Source of the DNA: JBFWRK01 sp050248955
GTDB lineage: Bacteria > Actinomycetota > Acidimicrobiia > Acidimicrobiales > Ilumatobacteraceae
Assembly (NCBI GenBank): GCA_050248955.1
Contig: JBFWRK010000008.1
Coordinates: 124,001-188,000, forward strand
Direction of reading: 5' to 3'
DNA: 64,000 bases
Below are positions 17,865-26,713 of this stretch, piece after piece; position 1 is the first letter of the stretch, and each line of letters begins with the position of its first letter. Below the pieces are notes generated by a model, which was given only the letters and a program-made list of their open reading frames with translations, had not been told where the DNA came from and did no database searches. The translations under genes were made by a program, and so were the position numbers.

Positions 17865-18324
17865 CGAGGTCGACCCCTGCCCGGCTGGGGTCGTGATGCC
17901 CCACCGGTTCTCCGCTCCCGTCCGGACAGCCCACGTCCTCGACCGATCACAGACCGGGGCTGGTGACGCCGACGAACAGAGAAACGGCGCGGCTGGGCCT
18001 CGTCGACCCGATGACGGGTCCGCAGCCGCACGGTCGGCTCCGCGTCGGCATCCCTGGTTGTTGTCAGCAAATCCGTCGCGGCGTGAGGAATCGCTGACAC
18101 GGATGAGCATTGCTGACGTCGTCGGCGACCGAACGCGAGCGGCCGGTGCAGCCATCGGGTGTCGGCCTGTTCGAAAGGCGGCCGGGTCCATTCACCCGGA
18201 TCAGGCGTCGTGGTGCGGCGGAGCACCGGGTCGGGCGAGGTCAGCTGCGGGCGAGGTCGGGTCGGCGCGCAGGGTCGGGCGAGGTTTCGTCCGGCGAGGG
18301 CAGGCGCGGGCAGCTGCGGACGAG
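17865..18324. other. Intergenic region of ~460 bp with one diverged repeat copy
   Basis: No convincing gene. It holds the diverged copy of the GTCAGC/GCTGAC repeat at 18051-18126, then a G-rich degenerate stretch (18215-18330) with repeated CGGGCGAGG words. Open frames across it have atypical composition and no ribosome binding sites. Confidence 0.6.
18051..18126 (+). repeat. Diverged copy of the dispersed GTCAGC/GCTGAC palindromic repeat
   Basis: Aligned without gaps, 18061-18126 matches 58801-58866 at 47 of 66 positions. Matches concentrate in TGTCAGCAAA, TCGCTGAC.CGGAT and GCTGACGTCGTCGGC, while the intervening loop is unrelated. Upstream, TCCCTGGT is also shared. The conserved arms GTCAGCRAA and TTCGCTGAC are inverted repeats, here with TCGCTGAC as the right arm. 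Confidence 0.75.
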
Positions 18325-19269
18325 TCAGGGGCGAACGAGGGCGATCACGGGCGCGAGGGTGTCGATCGTCTGGTCGCTCTCGGGTCTCGCGGCGAAGGTC
18401 ACGAAGTAGCTCAGGCCGAGCCGCTCCCGCCAGCCGAGGATCTGCTCGGCGATGTGCTCGGCCGAGCCGAGCAGCAGGAACGGGGTGTCGAGCACCACGT
18501 CGAGCGGGATCTTCCACCGACCGGCCACCCGCTCCGCCTCGGCTCGCCGGCGATCCGTCACCGCGACCTGCTGGACGAGGACCTGGAGCTCGACTGCGTC
18601 GAACCGGTGGCCGGCTGCCTCCCGCACGAGGAGCACCCGCTCGGCGATCCCTGCGGCACTCAGGTGGGTGAGCCGCGCGTCCGATCCGTCCTGGTTCGGG
18701 AGGAACCCCGTGAACCCGACGATGTCGGCGAGGCGTGCTGCCGTCTCGAGCACTCGCCGCCCGTTGCCGCCGATGGTCAGCGGTGCTCGTGCCGGGACGG
18801 CGCCCAACTGGTGCCCGTGCACCTGGTAGTGCTCACCCTCGAACGTCACCTGCTCACCCGCGAGCAGGCCGCGCACGATCGCTGCCGACTCGGCGAGCCG
18901 CTCGACCCGCACACCGGCGGGATCGAACGGGATGCCCGCCTCGTCGTACTCGAACTTCATGTGCCCCGCTCCGAGGCCGAGCTCGAAGCGCGAGTCGGAC
19001 AGCAACCCGAGCGTCGAGGCTTCGCGGGCGACGATGACCGGATGACGGAAGTCGTTGTTGAGCACGAGCGTGCCGACCCGCAACCGCTCGGTCGCACCGA
19101 GGGCGACACCAGCGGCCGAGAACGGTGACAAGGACCGCGCCACGAGATGGTCCGCGACGTGCAGGGCATCGAACCCGATCTCCTCGGCGTGGCGGGCTGT
19201 CGCAGCCCACTGCGTCGGGTCGCCGTTGAACGCGCCCGACACACCGAACCGGATCTCGTGGTGCGCCAT
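18325..19269 (-). CDS. LLM-class (luciferase-like) flavin- or F420-dependent oxidoreductase
   Basis: About 314 residues from the ATG at 19269 (MAHHEIRFGVSG); 15 further upstream codons are open but lack a start signal. The luciferase-like TIM barrel shows typical stretches: AEEIGFDALHVADH, GTLVLNNDFRHPVIVAREA, ELGLGAGHMKFEYDEAG and PLTIGGNGRRVLETAARLAD. The pattern resembles the actinobacterial F420-dependent LLM subfamily, so coenzyme F420 rather than FMN is the likelier cofactor, but this is inference. A TAACGT hexamer lies 8 nt before the start. It is divergent from the RlmI-like gene. Confidence 0.85.
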   Translation of the reverse strand: MAHHEIRFGVSGAFNGDPTQWAATARHAEEIGFDALHVADHLVARSLSPFSAAGVALGATERLRVGTLVLNNDFRHPVIVAREASTLGLLSDSRFELGLGAGHMKFEYDEAGIPFDPAGVRVERLAESAAIVRGLLAGEQVTFEGEHYQVHGHQLGAVPARAPLTIGGNGRRVLETAARLADIVGFTGFLPNQDGSDARLTHLSAAGIAERVLLVREAAGHRFDAVELQVLVQQVAVTDRRRAEAERVAGRWKIPLDVVLDTPFLLLGSAEHIAEQILGWRERLGLSYFVTFAARPESDQTIDTLAPVIALVRP

Positions 19270-19277
19270 GCCGCCCG

Positions 19278-19283
19278 ACGTTA
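19278..19283 (-). promoter_or_regulatory. Putative -10 element (TAACGT) of the LLM oxidoreductase gene
   Basis: TAACGT on the minus strand ends 8 nt before the ATG at 19269, favouring that start over the longer frame and suggesting a leaderless mRNA. Confidence 0.4.
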
Positions 19284-19355
19284 CCGAGCTGGCATCCTTC
19301 TCCCGGCGGTGCACAGCGCTCTCGTCGCCCCGTCACCGATGAACCCGCCACGCTC

Positions 19356-20591
19356 ATGGACCCGCTCGACCGCCTCCCTGATCCGAACGAGCGCCGCCTC
19401 GCGGTGCGGGTCACACCGGACGCCCTCCGTCACGTGCGGAGCGGGCACCCGTGGGTGTTCGGCGACTCGGTCGTGCACGTCGGTGCTGAGGGCGCAGCGG
19501 GCGATCTCGCGGTGATCTTCGACGCCGCACGGAGGTTCGCCGCCATCGGTCTCTACGACCCGGGCTCGCCGATCCGGATCAGGGTGCTCCACCACGGCCG
19601 CCCCGTGCCGATCGACGATGCCTGGTGGGCGGCGCGCCTCGAGGCGGCACTCGACATCCGCGCCACCTTGGCGAGCTCGAGCGAGACGACCGGCTACCGC
19701 TGCGTCAACGGCGAGAACGACGGCTTCCCCGGTCTGGTGCTCGACCGCTACGACGCCACCTACGTGCTCAAGCTCTACTCGACCGCATGGCTGCCGCACC
19801 TGCGGATGCTCGTCGACCTGCTGCGCCGCCGCCTCGCCCCGGAGCGGCTGATCCTCCGGCTCAGCCGCGGCGTGCAGCGCAGTGAGACGTTCGGTCTCGT
19901 CGACGGTGTGGCGCTGATCGGGACCGTTCCGGACGCGCCGGTCCTGTTCCGCGAGAACGGGCTCGTCTTCGAGGCCGATGTCGTGCGCGGCCAGAAGACG
20001 GGTCACTTCTTCGACCAACGGGACAACCGCGCCCGCGTGCGCGACCTCTCGGCTGGTGCTGACGTGCTCGATGTCTTCGCGTGCACGGGCGGCTTCTCCG
20101 TCTATGCCGCCGCTGGTGGCGCAGTGAGCGTGCACAGCATCGACCTGAGCGCGCCGACGCTGGCGACGGCGGAGCGCAACATGGCGCACAATCGGGAGCT
20201 GCGGCGTGTCGCTGCGTGCCGGCACACGATCGAGGTTGCCGACGCGTTCGACGCGATGCGCGAGCTCGGCCGGCGCAGCGCCCGATTCGACGTGGTGGTC
20301 GTCGATCCTCCGTCCTTCGCGCAGAAGCAGGCCGACGTCAGGGGCGCGTTGCAGGCCTACCGCCGGCTGACCGAGCTGGCAACGGTGCTCGTCGCGCCCG
20401 GCGGCGTGCTCGTGCAGGCGTCGTGCTCGAGCCGCGTCGGCGCTGAGGCGTTCCACGACGCGGTGCTGGGGACGATCGAGCGCTCGGGCCGCCACGCCCA
20501 CGTGCTCGCGCGGACCACGCACGCCGTCGACCACCCGGTCACGTTCGCTGAGGGTGCATACCTGAAGGCCGTCTTCGTCCGGATCGGCTGA
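19356..20591 (+). CDS. Class I SAM-dependent methyltransferase, RlmI-like 23S rRNA (cytosine-C5) type
   Basis: A 411-residue protein. An N-terminal PUA-like RNA-binding domain (RHVRSGHPWVFGDSV) leads to a central EEHEE-like region. The methyltransferase domain has GQKTGHFFDQRDNR (~215), SAM motif I VLDVFACTGGFSVYAA (~240) and catalytic-loop DPPSFAQKQ (~320). RlmI methylates C1962 of E. coli 23S rRNA; its actinobacterial homologues are largely untested. Length and domain order match the family. The surface-protein gene starts 77 bp after its stop. Confidence 0.85.
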   Translation: MDPLDRLPDPNERRLAVRVTPDALRHVRSGHPWVFGDSVVHVGAEGAAGDLAVIFDAARRFAAIGLYDPGSPIRIRVLHHGRPVPIDDAWWAARLEAALDIRATLASSSETTGYRCVNGENDGFPGLVLDRYDATYVLKLYSTAWLPHLRMLVDLLRRRLAPERLILRLSRGVQRSETFGLVDGVALIGTVPDAPVLFRENGLVFEADVVRGQKTGHFFDQRDNRARVRDLSAGADVLDVFACTGGFSVYAAAGGAVSVHSIDLSAPTLATAERNMAHNRELRRVAACRHTIEVADAFDAMRELGRRSARFDVVVVDPPSFAQKQADVRGALQAYRRLTELATVLVAPGGVLVQASCSSRVGAEAFHDAVLGTIERSGRHAHVLARTTHAVDHPVTFAEGAYLKAVFVRIG

Positions 20592-20668
20592 TTGTGAGGA
20601 TCACCGGGACCTTCGGCCGTACCCGGGTCGACACTGGTCGGCTCACACTGCGAGCAGAGGTGGAGGCG

Positions 20669-21703
20669 ATGCGTGCAGTACTGCGATCTGGCTTGCCGGG
20701 ACGTGTCAGACGTCTTGGTCTGCAGCTCGGGCTGCCGGCCGCAGTGCTCTGCTCCGTCGTGCTGATCGCACTCCCTACCCACGCGGCGGCTCAGGCGCCC
20801 ACGATCATGGTCGAGGTTTCGACCGTCGGAGTCGTCTTTCGAGGCGGCGAAGCTCACCTCGAGATCAATGTCTCCAATCCGGGCACGGAACCCCTCACGT
20901 CGATCGTCGTCACCGGTGATCACGACTTCGACGTGACGACGATGACGGGTCCCACGGTCGTCATCGGCAACGACGACGACAGGCTCGACCCGGGCGAGCA
21001 GTGGTCGTACCGAGTTGGCGGCGAGTACGTCATGGGATACACGGTCGTGTACGTGACCGCTACCACCCTGACAGGAGCAGAGATCTGGTCAAGCGCCGAG
21101 GTGTGGACGAAACCCGCCGACCCGATCAAAGCGTCCGTGTCAACGACTACCTCCGTCGTCACGGCCGGCGACACCGTCGTCTGGACGATGGACGTCAGCA
21201 ACGTTGCGGACTTCGCCTTGGTCATCAACCCGATCACAGACGGACCGCACCCATACGGAGCGTTCTTGTTTCAGCCCGACTCGTTCTCCGGCGAGTCCTT
21301 GCAGCTCGTCGGACCGGACGGCGATGGACAAACCGGGAACGGACTTCTCGACCCGGGCGAAACGTGGCGGTGGAGCTGCAGTTCAGCCGTCCGGATCGAC
21401 GGCTCGTATCTCGAGGTGCAGTTCGGATATGGAAGGGTCGGGGGGGTCGTGCATTTTCAACGGGAACGATCCGCGCCCGTGCGCGTCAACCAGGCTCCGG
21501 TGATTTCCGACAGCACGATCGTCGACGCGATTGCCCCGACCACCGCGCCGTCCGCGACGGCGTCGACGGCACGAATGATCAGCGCCCGACTGGCGGAAAC
21601 CGGACCGAGCGACGTGCACGCCCGCCGGATCGCCCTCGGTCTCGTGGCAGCGGGCGCGGCACTTCTCGTGTTCAGCCGGCATCGCGTTCGGTCGACCCGA
21701 TGA
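20669..21703 (+). CDS. Exported surface protein with LAETG sorting signal
   Basis: A 344-residue protein from the ATG at 20669, which has AGGTGGAGG just upstream; an in-frame GTG at 20594 would add 25 residues without a ribosome binding site. The N-terminus is a signal peptide (basic GRVRRLG, hydrophobic core, THAAAQA). The mature part has two DUF11-like beta domains, each with an LDPGE(Q/T)W motif (~110 and ~235). The C-terminus is a textbook sortase signal: LAETG, a hydrophobic stretch (IALGLVAAGAALLVF) and a basic tail (RHRVRSTR). LAXTG is the form used by class E sortases of Actinobacteria. No sortase gene is in the window. Confidence 0.8.
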   Translation: MRAVLRSGLPGRVRRLGLQLGLPAAVLCSVVLIALPTHAAAQAPTIMVEVSTVGVVFRGGEAHLEINVSNPGTEPLTSIVVTGDHDFDVTTMTGPTVVIGNDDDRLDPGEQWSYRVGGEYVMGYTVVYVTATTLTGAEIWSSAEVWTKPADPIKASVSTTTSVVTAGDTVVWTMDVSNVADFALVINPITDGPHPYGAFLFQPDSFSGESLQLVGPDGDGQTGNGLLDPGETWRWSCSSAVRIDGSYLEVQFGYGRVGGVVHFQRERSAPVRVNQAPVISDSTIVDAIAPTTAPSATASTARMISARLAETGPSDVHARRIALGLVAAGAALLVFSRHRVRSTR

Positions 21704-21728
21704 AGCCCAACAGCCGGGAGGTCATCCC

Positions 21729-22229
21729 ATGGAGTTCGATGTCACACACACCTATCAGCGTCCGGCCGAGGTGGTCTTCGCCGTGCTGACTGATTTCGAC
21801 TGCGTGTGCGAGAAGTACGAGGCGCTCGGCCACCGACACGTCGAGCTGATCGCCCGGGACGAGGACGCCGACGGCGGGGTCACGCTCGTCACTCGTCGCG
21901 TCGTCCCGCTGGAGCTACCCGGGTTCGCGAAGAAGGTGCTGTCGCCGAGCCAGAGCGTCACCCAGACCGACGTGTGGTCCGCCGCCGACGAGAAAGGCGT
22001 GCGCACGGGGACGTTCGACGTGGTGGGCAAGGGGACACCCGTGCGGGTGCACGGCAGCATGCGGCTGGCCCCGAACGGCAAGCGCGGCTGCACCAACGCC
22101 ACCACCGCGAGCATCGAGTGCAAGGTGCCACTGATCGGCGGCAAGATCGCCGGCTTCGTGGCCGGGGACACGAAGCGAGCGATCGACCACGAGCAGGCGT
22201 GGATCAGCAGTCATCTCGGGCCGCGTTGA
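21729..22229 (+). CDS. DUF2505-like START/SRPBCC-fold protein
   Basis: A 166-residue protein that fits the actinobacterial DUF2505 family: it opens MEFDVTHTYQRPAEVVFAVL, has TDFDCVCEKYEALG near residue 25 and ends GGKIAGFVAGDTKRAIDHEQ. The fold is a helix-grip with a hydrophobic cavity, so it may bind a lipid or another hydrophobic ligand; no enzymatic residue is evident. It lies 25 bp after the LAETG surface-protein gene and may share its transcript. A GGAG precedes the ATG. Confidence 0.85.
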   Translation: MEFDVTHTYQRPAEVVFAVLTDFDCVCEKYEALGHRHVELIARDEDADGGVTLVTRRVVPLELPGFAKKVLSPSQSVTQTDVWSAADEKGVRTGTFDVVGKGTPVRVHGSMRLAPNGKRGCTNATTASIECKVPLIGGKIAGFVAGDTKRAIDHEQAWISSHLGPR

Positions 22230-22245
22230 ACGCCCGGACCGTGGC

Positions 22246-23133
22246 TCAGTAGCGGGCGATCGCGGCGACAGCAGCCGAGACGTAGCCGCCGCCGAACTTG
22301 ATCGCGTGCACGACGAGCGGCGCGATCTGATGGAGCGACACGCGGTCCTCCCACCCCGGCGTGAGCGGATGACGATCCTCGTACGCGAGGAAGCATCCTG
22401 CGGAGAAGCCGCCGAAGAGCCGCATCATCGCGAGGTCGAACTCGCGGTGGCCACCGTGGGCGGCGGGGTCGATGAGCCAGCTCCGTCCTGATCGGTCGAT
22501 CAACCGGTTGCCGCCCCACAGGTCACCGTGGAGCCTGCTCGCGGCCGCTCCGTCTTCGAACCGGTGGAGCGTGGTCGCCAGCAGCTCCAGCTTCGCGACC
22601 GCGGTGGCCGGGAGCGCATCGGACGCTGCGGCGAGACGGGCCAGCGGGAGCAGCCGGCACTCGGCGTAGAAGCCGGCCCACGTCGGGTGCGGGTCGTTCG
22701 GCAGTCCGCGGCTGCCCGTGGTCCGGCGGTCCTCCCGGCCGAAGCTCGGCGCGCCGGCGTCGTGGAGCGCCGCCAGCGCATGGCCGAGATCGGCCTCCGT
22801 GGACGCGGTCGCCCGTCCCTCGTCGATCCACTCCAGCACGAGGAAGGGTGGCGAGTCGTCCGATCCGTCGGATACGGCGACCACCTCCGGTACGCGCACG
22901 GCGTGCGCTTCGCGGAGCCAGGTCAGCCCGGTCGCCTCCGTGGTGAAGAACCCAGGTGGAGGGGAGGGATGGGTCTTCGCGAACAGCCGGTCTCCGCCGG
23001 CGAGGCCGATGTTGAACGAGGCCGCGACATCACCGCCCCGCACGACGGACATGCGCTCGACCCGCCGCCCGAGGGCAGCCTCCACGGCCGTCCTCAGCGA
23101 GTGCGGGAGGTCGGCCCCCACCACCTGATCCAT
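22246..23133 (-). CDS. Fructosamine/ketosamine-3-kinase family protein
   Basis: 295 residues from the ATG at 23133 (MDQVVGADLP), chosen because AGGAT lies 8 nt upstream; an ATG at 23157 would add 8 residues. Family markers are VVRGGDVAASFNIGL near the start, FAKTHPSPPPGFFTTEATGL with the ATP-binding Lys, catalytic loop SRLHGDLWGGN (~210) and LIDPAAHGGHREFDLAMMRL. These kinases phosphorylate glycated lysines, which then break down, reversing protein glycation. Length and motifs are normal. A perfect GTGTGA-N3-TCACAC palindrome overlaps the upstream region. Confidence 0.9.
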   Translation of the reverse strand: MDQVVGADLPHSLRTAVEAALGRRVERMSVVRGGDVAASFNIGLAGGDRLFAKTHPSPPPGFFTTEATGLTWLREAHAVRVPEVVAVSDGSDDSPPFLVLEWIDEGRATASTEADLGHALAALHDAGAPSFGREDRRTTGSRGLPNDPHPTWAGFYAECRLLPLARLAAASDALPATAVAKLELLATTLHRFEDGAAASRLHGDLWGGNRLIDRSGRSWLIDPAAHGGHREFDLAMMRLFGGFSAGCFLAYEDRHPLTPGWEDRVSLHQIAPLVVHAIKFGGGYVSAAVAAIARY

Positions 23134-23135
23134 GG

Positions 23136-23150
23136 GTGTGATCCTCACAC
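23136..23150 (-). promoter_or_regulatory. Palindrome GTGTGA-TCC-TCACAC before the fructosamine kinase gene
   Basis: A perfect 6-3-6 inverted repeat beginning 2 nt upstream of the start codon and covering the Shine-Dalgarno. It could be an operator or a small RNA hairpin controlling translation. No adjacent regulator gene supports either reading. Confidence 0.3.
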
Positions 23151-23223
23151 GCAACATGGTCCTCGGCGTCAGGGGCTGCGCTCACCGGACGAGCGAGCGC
23201 AACACCCCCGACACGATTGCCGC

Positions 23224-23622
23224 TCAGCCGGGCGGGGCGAACAGCTCGAGCGCGATGCCGTCGGGATCCCTGAAGCTGAGTCCCGAGCCATAGGCGGCAT
23301 CCTTGATCTGACCGTGCTCGACACCGAGCTCATCGAGTCGGATCGCCCACTTCTCGAGCTCGTCCCGGCTGGAACAGCCGAAGGCGACGTGGTCGAGGCC
23401 GACCCTGAACTCGCTGAACTTCTCGTCCGGCGCCCGGGTCTGGTGCTGGTGCAGTCCGATCAACGTGCTGTCGCCGACGAGGAACACGGTGTGGTGGAAG
23501 TCGGCATCGGTGTCCTCGTCGAGCACGGGCTCGGCATCGAAGAGCGCGGCGTACCAGGGCACGCTGAGCGAGAGGTCGCGAACGGTGAGTGCGACGTGGG
23601 TGAGTGCGGGGAACGTTGTCAT
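23224..23622 (-). CDS. VOC-superfamily (glyoxalase/dioxygenase fold) protein
   Basis: 132 residues from the ATG at 23622 (MTTFPALTHVALTV), which has AAGGA 8 nt upstream; the frame is open further up but without a start signal. Two babab modules are seen: THVALTVRDL with the first His metal ligand, then VGLDHVAFGCSSRDEL with the second His, and DPDGIALELFAP with the C-terminal Glu ligand. The function could be a glyoxalase, dioxygenase or resistance protein; I cannot choose. It is divergent from an AraC-type regulator gene 171 bp away, which probably controls it. Confidence 0.85.
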   Translation of the reverse strand: MTTFPALTHVALTVRDLSLSVPWYAALFDAEPVLDEDTDADFHHTVFLVGDSTLIGLHQHQTRAPDEKFSEFRVGLDHVAFGCSSRDELEKWAIRLDELGVEHGQIKDAAYGSGLSFRDPDGIALELFAPPG

Positions 23623-23793
23623 GTTCGATTCCTTCGAGCGGGTGGGTTGGCAGTTGGGTTGCATTGTGCGTTCCGAACCAGAAGTGCAGTGCGGGAACTG
23701 GTCCGATCCGTTAGAACGAGTATCCGCAAGAACGGAGTGGGCGGCCATGACCGAGGCACCGCCAATGCTGACCGCGACACCGGAGCTTCGGCG

Positions 23794-24831
23794 GTGAGTC
23801 GCGTGGACGCGTCGCCGCCGTCGTCCCGGCTGTCGTCACCGCTGTCGTCAGCGCTGTCGCCGCTCCAGTCGGCGCTCGAACAGCTGCGCCTCGTTGGCGC
23901 GATCTTCTTCCGTTCCGAGCTCACCGACGGGTTCGCGTTCGAGTCCACGCCGCTGGCGCTCGCCGACGCGCTGCACCCGGGCGCGCAGCGACTGATCCTG
24001 TTCCACATCGTGGCCCACGGCTCGTGCTGGGTCGCGGCTGCGGATGGAGAGCGCCACTGGGCGTGCCAGGGCGACGTGATCGTGCTGCCCTACGGCGACC
24101 AGCACACGATCGGCGGTGCTGCGCCGGCCGAGACGGTGTCGATCATGACGCTGCTCGACGCGCCGCCTTGGCAGGACCTGCCGCTCATCCGCCACGGTGG
24201 CGGCGGTGAGCGCACCGACCTCGTCTGCGGCTACCTGTACTCCGACGATCCCCTGTTCGACCCGGCGATGCGGGTGTTCCCGCCGGCCTTCGTCGTGCGC
24301 CTCACAGGCGGCGCGGCGGCCGGCTGGGTACAGGCGAGCATCGCGTACGCGATCGAGGAAGCCGTGCCCTCCAACGCCAGCACGAGCCTGATCTCCACGC
24401 GATTGCCCGAGCTCGTGGTGATCGAGGTGCTCCGGGTGCACCTCGCATCGGCACCCGCGGCGGACCGTGGATGGCTCGCCGCGCTGCGCGATCCGGTCCT
24501 GGCGCCGGCACTCTCGCTCCTGCACAGCGATCCCGGTCGCCGATGGACGGTTGCGGACCTCGCATCGGGTGCCGCGGTGTCGCGTTCGTTGCTCGCCGAG
24601 CGCTTCAGCCAGATCCTCGGTCGTTCGCCGATCCGCTACCTCACGGAGTGGCGCATGCACCTTGCTGAGGACCTCCTCGCGACCACCGACACCGGTGTCG
24701 CCACGGTGGCCAGGCGCGTCGGTTACGACTCCGAAGAAGCGTTCAGCCGGGCGTTCAAACGGGCGCGCGGGTTGTCGCCGACTCACTGGCGCGCTGCTCG
24801 CGCTGCTCCGCTCCGGACGCCGGCGTCATAG
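23794..24831 (+). CDS. AraC-family transcriptional regulator with cupin sensor domain
   Basis: 345 residues from the GTG at 23794, which has GGAG 8 nt upstream; the frame is open far upstream, antisense to the fructosamine kinase gene, and that part is not coding. Residues ~30-180 form an AraC-type cupin domain (HIVAHGSCWVAA, VIVLPYGDQHTIGG). Residues ~235-335 form two helix-turn-helix units (WTVADLASGAAVSRSLLAER and GYDSEEAFSRAFKRARG). This is the AraC subgroup with an N-terminal cupin_6-like domain that often controls a divergent VOC or oxidoreductase gene, matching the arrangement here. Confidence 0.9.
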   Translation: MSRVDASPPSSRLSSPLSSALSPLQSALEQLRLVGAIFFRSELTDGFAFESTPLALADALHPGAQRLILFHIVAHGSCWVAAADGERHWACQGDVIVLPYGDQHTIGGAAPAETVSIMTLLDAPPWQDLPLIRHGGGGERTDLVCGYLYSDDPLFDPAMRVFPPAFVVRLTGGAAAGWVQASIAYAIEEAVPSNASTSLISTRLPELVVIEVLRVHLASAPAADRGWLAALRDPVLAPALSLLHSDPGRRWTVADLASGAAVSRSLLAERFSQILGRSPIRYLTEWRMHLAEDLLATTDTGVATVARRVGYDSEEAFSRAFKRARGLSPTHWRAARAAPLRTPAS

Positions 24832-24842
24832 AGCGATCGGCG

Positions 24843-25253
24843 ATGTGGACGTGTCCGGACTGTGCGCGGACCTTCGGCCGCCGGAACCAGTCCCACGAGT
24901 GCGCGCCGGCGATGACGCTCGACGACTACTTCTCCACCGGTCCGGACCGCGAGCGGCCGATCTTCGAGGTCGTACGGGCGCATCTCGACTCGCTCGGGGA
25001 CGTGCGAATCGAGGCGGTCTCGGTCGGGATCTTCTTCAAGCGCTCGACCACCTTCGTGGAGCTCCGGCCGAGGGACAAGTGGGTCGCGTTGTCGTTCGGC
25101 CTGTCGCACGCGATCGAGCACCCGCGCATCGCTCGGCGGATGAAGGGGAGCGGCCGTCGCACCTACTACGTGGTCAACCTCCGTGGACCAGAGGACGTCG
25201 ATGACACCGTGCGGTCGTGGCTCACCGAGTCGTACCTCGAGACCGCGCCGTGA
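24843..25253 (+). CDS. DUF5655-like protein with N-terminal zinc ribbon
   Basis: A 136-residue protein. It opens MWTCPDCARTFGRRNQSHEC, where Cys4, Cys7, His18 and Cys20 could bind zinc. The rest matches the DUF5655 pattern seen in small proteins of unknown function (GIFFKRSTTFVELRPRDKWV, then a YYVVNL strand and a C-terminal helix). It starts 11 bp after the AraC gene and may be cotranscribed. Its 3' end overlaps the convergent decarboxylase gene by 32 bp. Confidence 0.75.
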   Translation: MWTCPDCARTFGRRNQSHECAPAMTLDDYFSTGPDRERPIFEVVRAHLDSLGDVRIEAVSVGIFFKRSTTFVELRPRDKWVALSFGLSHAIEHPRIARRMKGSGRRTYYVVNLRGPEDVDDTVRSWLTESYLETAP

Positions 25254-26622
25254 GCGGGCCGATCGCCATGTCGTCGAGCAGCCCGCCGAGCGCCGCCACG
25301 GAGGTGCGCGGGTTGATGACGCACACCCGGTAGCACGTCTCGCCCTCCCAGCGCGTCGGCACGATCAGCGTCGTACCGTCACGGGCTCGTTCTCGCGTCC
25401 AGTCGCGGTAGTCCTCGTCGCGCCAACCCCTGCAGCGGAAGAGCACGACCGACAGGTCGGGTTCGAGGAGGAGCTCGAAGTGCTCGGGGCGGGACCGGAC
25501 GTCGTCGGCGAAGGCGTGGGCCGTGGCGAGCGTGGTCTCCACCGCGTCGCGGTAGGCGTCCGTACCGTGGGTGACGAGCGAGAACCAGAGCGGGAGCCCC
25601 CGGGCGCGCCGCGACAGGTGGAAGCCGTAGTCCGCCGGGTTCCACTCGCCGCGATCGATCGCGTCGAGGTAGTCGCCGTGCTGCGCGTGCGCGGCTGCCG
25701 CGAGCGAGGGTTCGCGGTACACGAGCGCGCCGGCGTCGTACGGAGCGAACAACCACTTGTGCGGGTCGACGCTGAAGCTGTCGGAGCGCTCGATGCCTGC
25801 GAACTTCGGGCGCGCCGACGGTGCGCACAACGCGGCGCCTCCGTACGCGCCGTCGACGTGGAGCCAGAGCTGCCGCTCGGCACACACGTCGGCGATGCCC
25901 GCCAGGTCGTCGAGCGCGCCGACGTTCGTGGTGCCGGCGCTGGCCACGACGGCGAACAGACCCGATGCCGTGGCCGGGTCGGCGGCGCAGGCGGCCGAGA
26001 GCGACGCACCGGTCATGCGGCCGTGCTCGTCCGCCGGCACGACGAGGACGTCGACGTCCATCACCCGGGCCGCGGCCTTCACCGACGCGTGGACCTCGCT
26101 CGTCGCTGCGAACGCCCACCTCGGCGGGCGGCCGGCACGCTCCTGGCGCTCCATCGCATGGTGCCGGCCGGTCACGAGGGCACTGAGATTCGCGGCCGAG
26201 CCACCGGACACGAAGCAGCCGCCTGCTCCGGGTGGGAAGCCGGCGAGCTCCGCCAGCCAGGCGAGCGCCTGGTTCTCCGCCGCGATCGCGCCGGCGCCGC
26301 TCTCCCAGTGCCCCGCGAAGATCGACGACGCGCTCACGACGAGGTCGAACAGCGTTGCCGCGAACGTCGGCGCGGTCGGCACGTAGGACAGCATCATCGG
26401 GTCGTCCATCGGACGGCACGCCGGCACCAGCACGTCACGGAACACCCGGAGCGCTTCGTGCCCGCCGACGCCGCCTGGTGAGAGCATCCCGTCCAGCACG
26501 GCCTCCAGTTCCGTGGCCGGGCGCGCCCCCCAGTGGGTGTCCTTCGGCAGGCGCAGGCGCTCGACGGCATATCCGAGGACCGAATGTGCGAGCAAGTCCG
26601 TGCGTTCGTCCCACGAATGCAT
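25222..26622 (-). CDS. Group II pyridoxal-phosphate-dependent decarboxylase (aromatic-L-amino-acid/glutamate decarboxylase-like)
   Basis: About 466 residues from the ATG at 26622 (MHSWDERTD); the frame extends to 26733 but would then overlap the divergent glgA gene. It is a fold-type I PLP enzyme: FVSGGSAANLSAL binds phosphate, WLHVDGAYGG holds the Asp that pairs with the pyridine nitrogen, and SVDPHKWLFAPYDAG holds the PLP lysine. The group covers decarboxylases of tyrosine, DOPA, tryptophan, 2,4-diaminobutyrate and glutamate; substrate is not predictable here. There is a GGGGG run 7 nt before the start. Confidence 0.88.
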   Translation of the reverse strand: MHSWDERTDLLAHSVLGYAVERLRLPKDTHWGARPATELEAVLDGMLSPGGVGGHEALRVFRDVLVPACRPMDDPMMLSYVPTAPTFAATLFDLVVSASSIFAGHWESGAGAIAAENQALAWLAELAGFPPGAGGCFVSGGSAANLSALVTGRHHAMERQERAGRPPRWAFAATSEVHASVKAAARVMDVDVLVVPADEHGRMTGASLSAACAADPATASGLFAVVASAGTTNVGALDDLAGIADVCAERQLWLHVDGAYGGAALCAPSARPKFAGIERSDSFSVDPHKWLFAPYDAGALVYREPSLAAAAHAQHGDYLDAIDRGEWNPADYGFHLSRRARGLPLWFSLVTHGTDAYRDAVETTLATAHAFADDVRSRPEHFELLLEPDLSVVLFRCRGWRDEDYRDWTRERARDGTTLIVPTRWEGETCYRVCVINPRTSVAALGGLLDDMAIGPLTARSRGTTR

Positions 26623-26713
26623 CGCGAAACCCCCGTGATCGTTCGGTACCAAACGAAACTGCAGCGTACCGGGGTCGGGCAGGCCGGGAGGCGGCATCGG
26701 CCAGACTGGACCG

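Noticed and set aside
16000..19128. A 1042-codon plus-strand open frame opposite the FadH/OYE and LLM genes
   Set aside because: The composition is typical of a GC-rich antisense frame, and both minus-strand genes have clear catalytic motifs and start signals.
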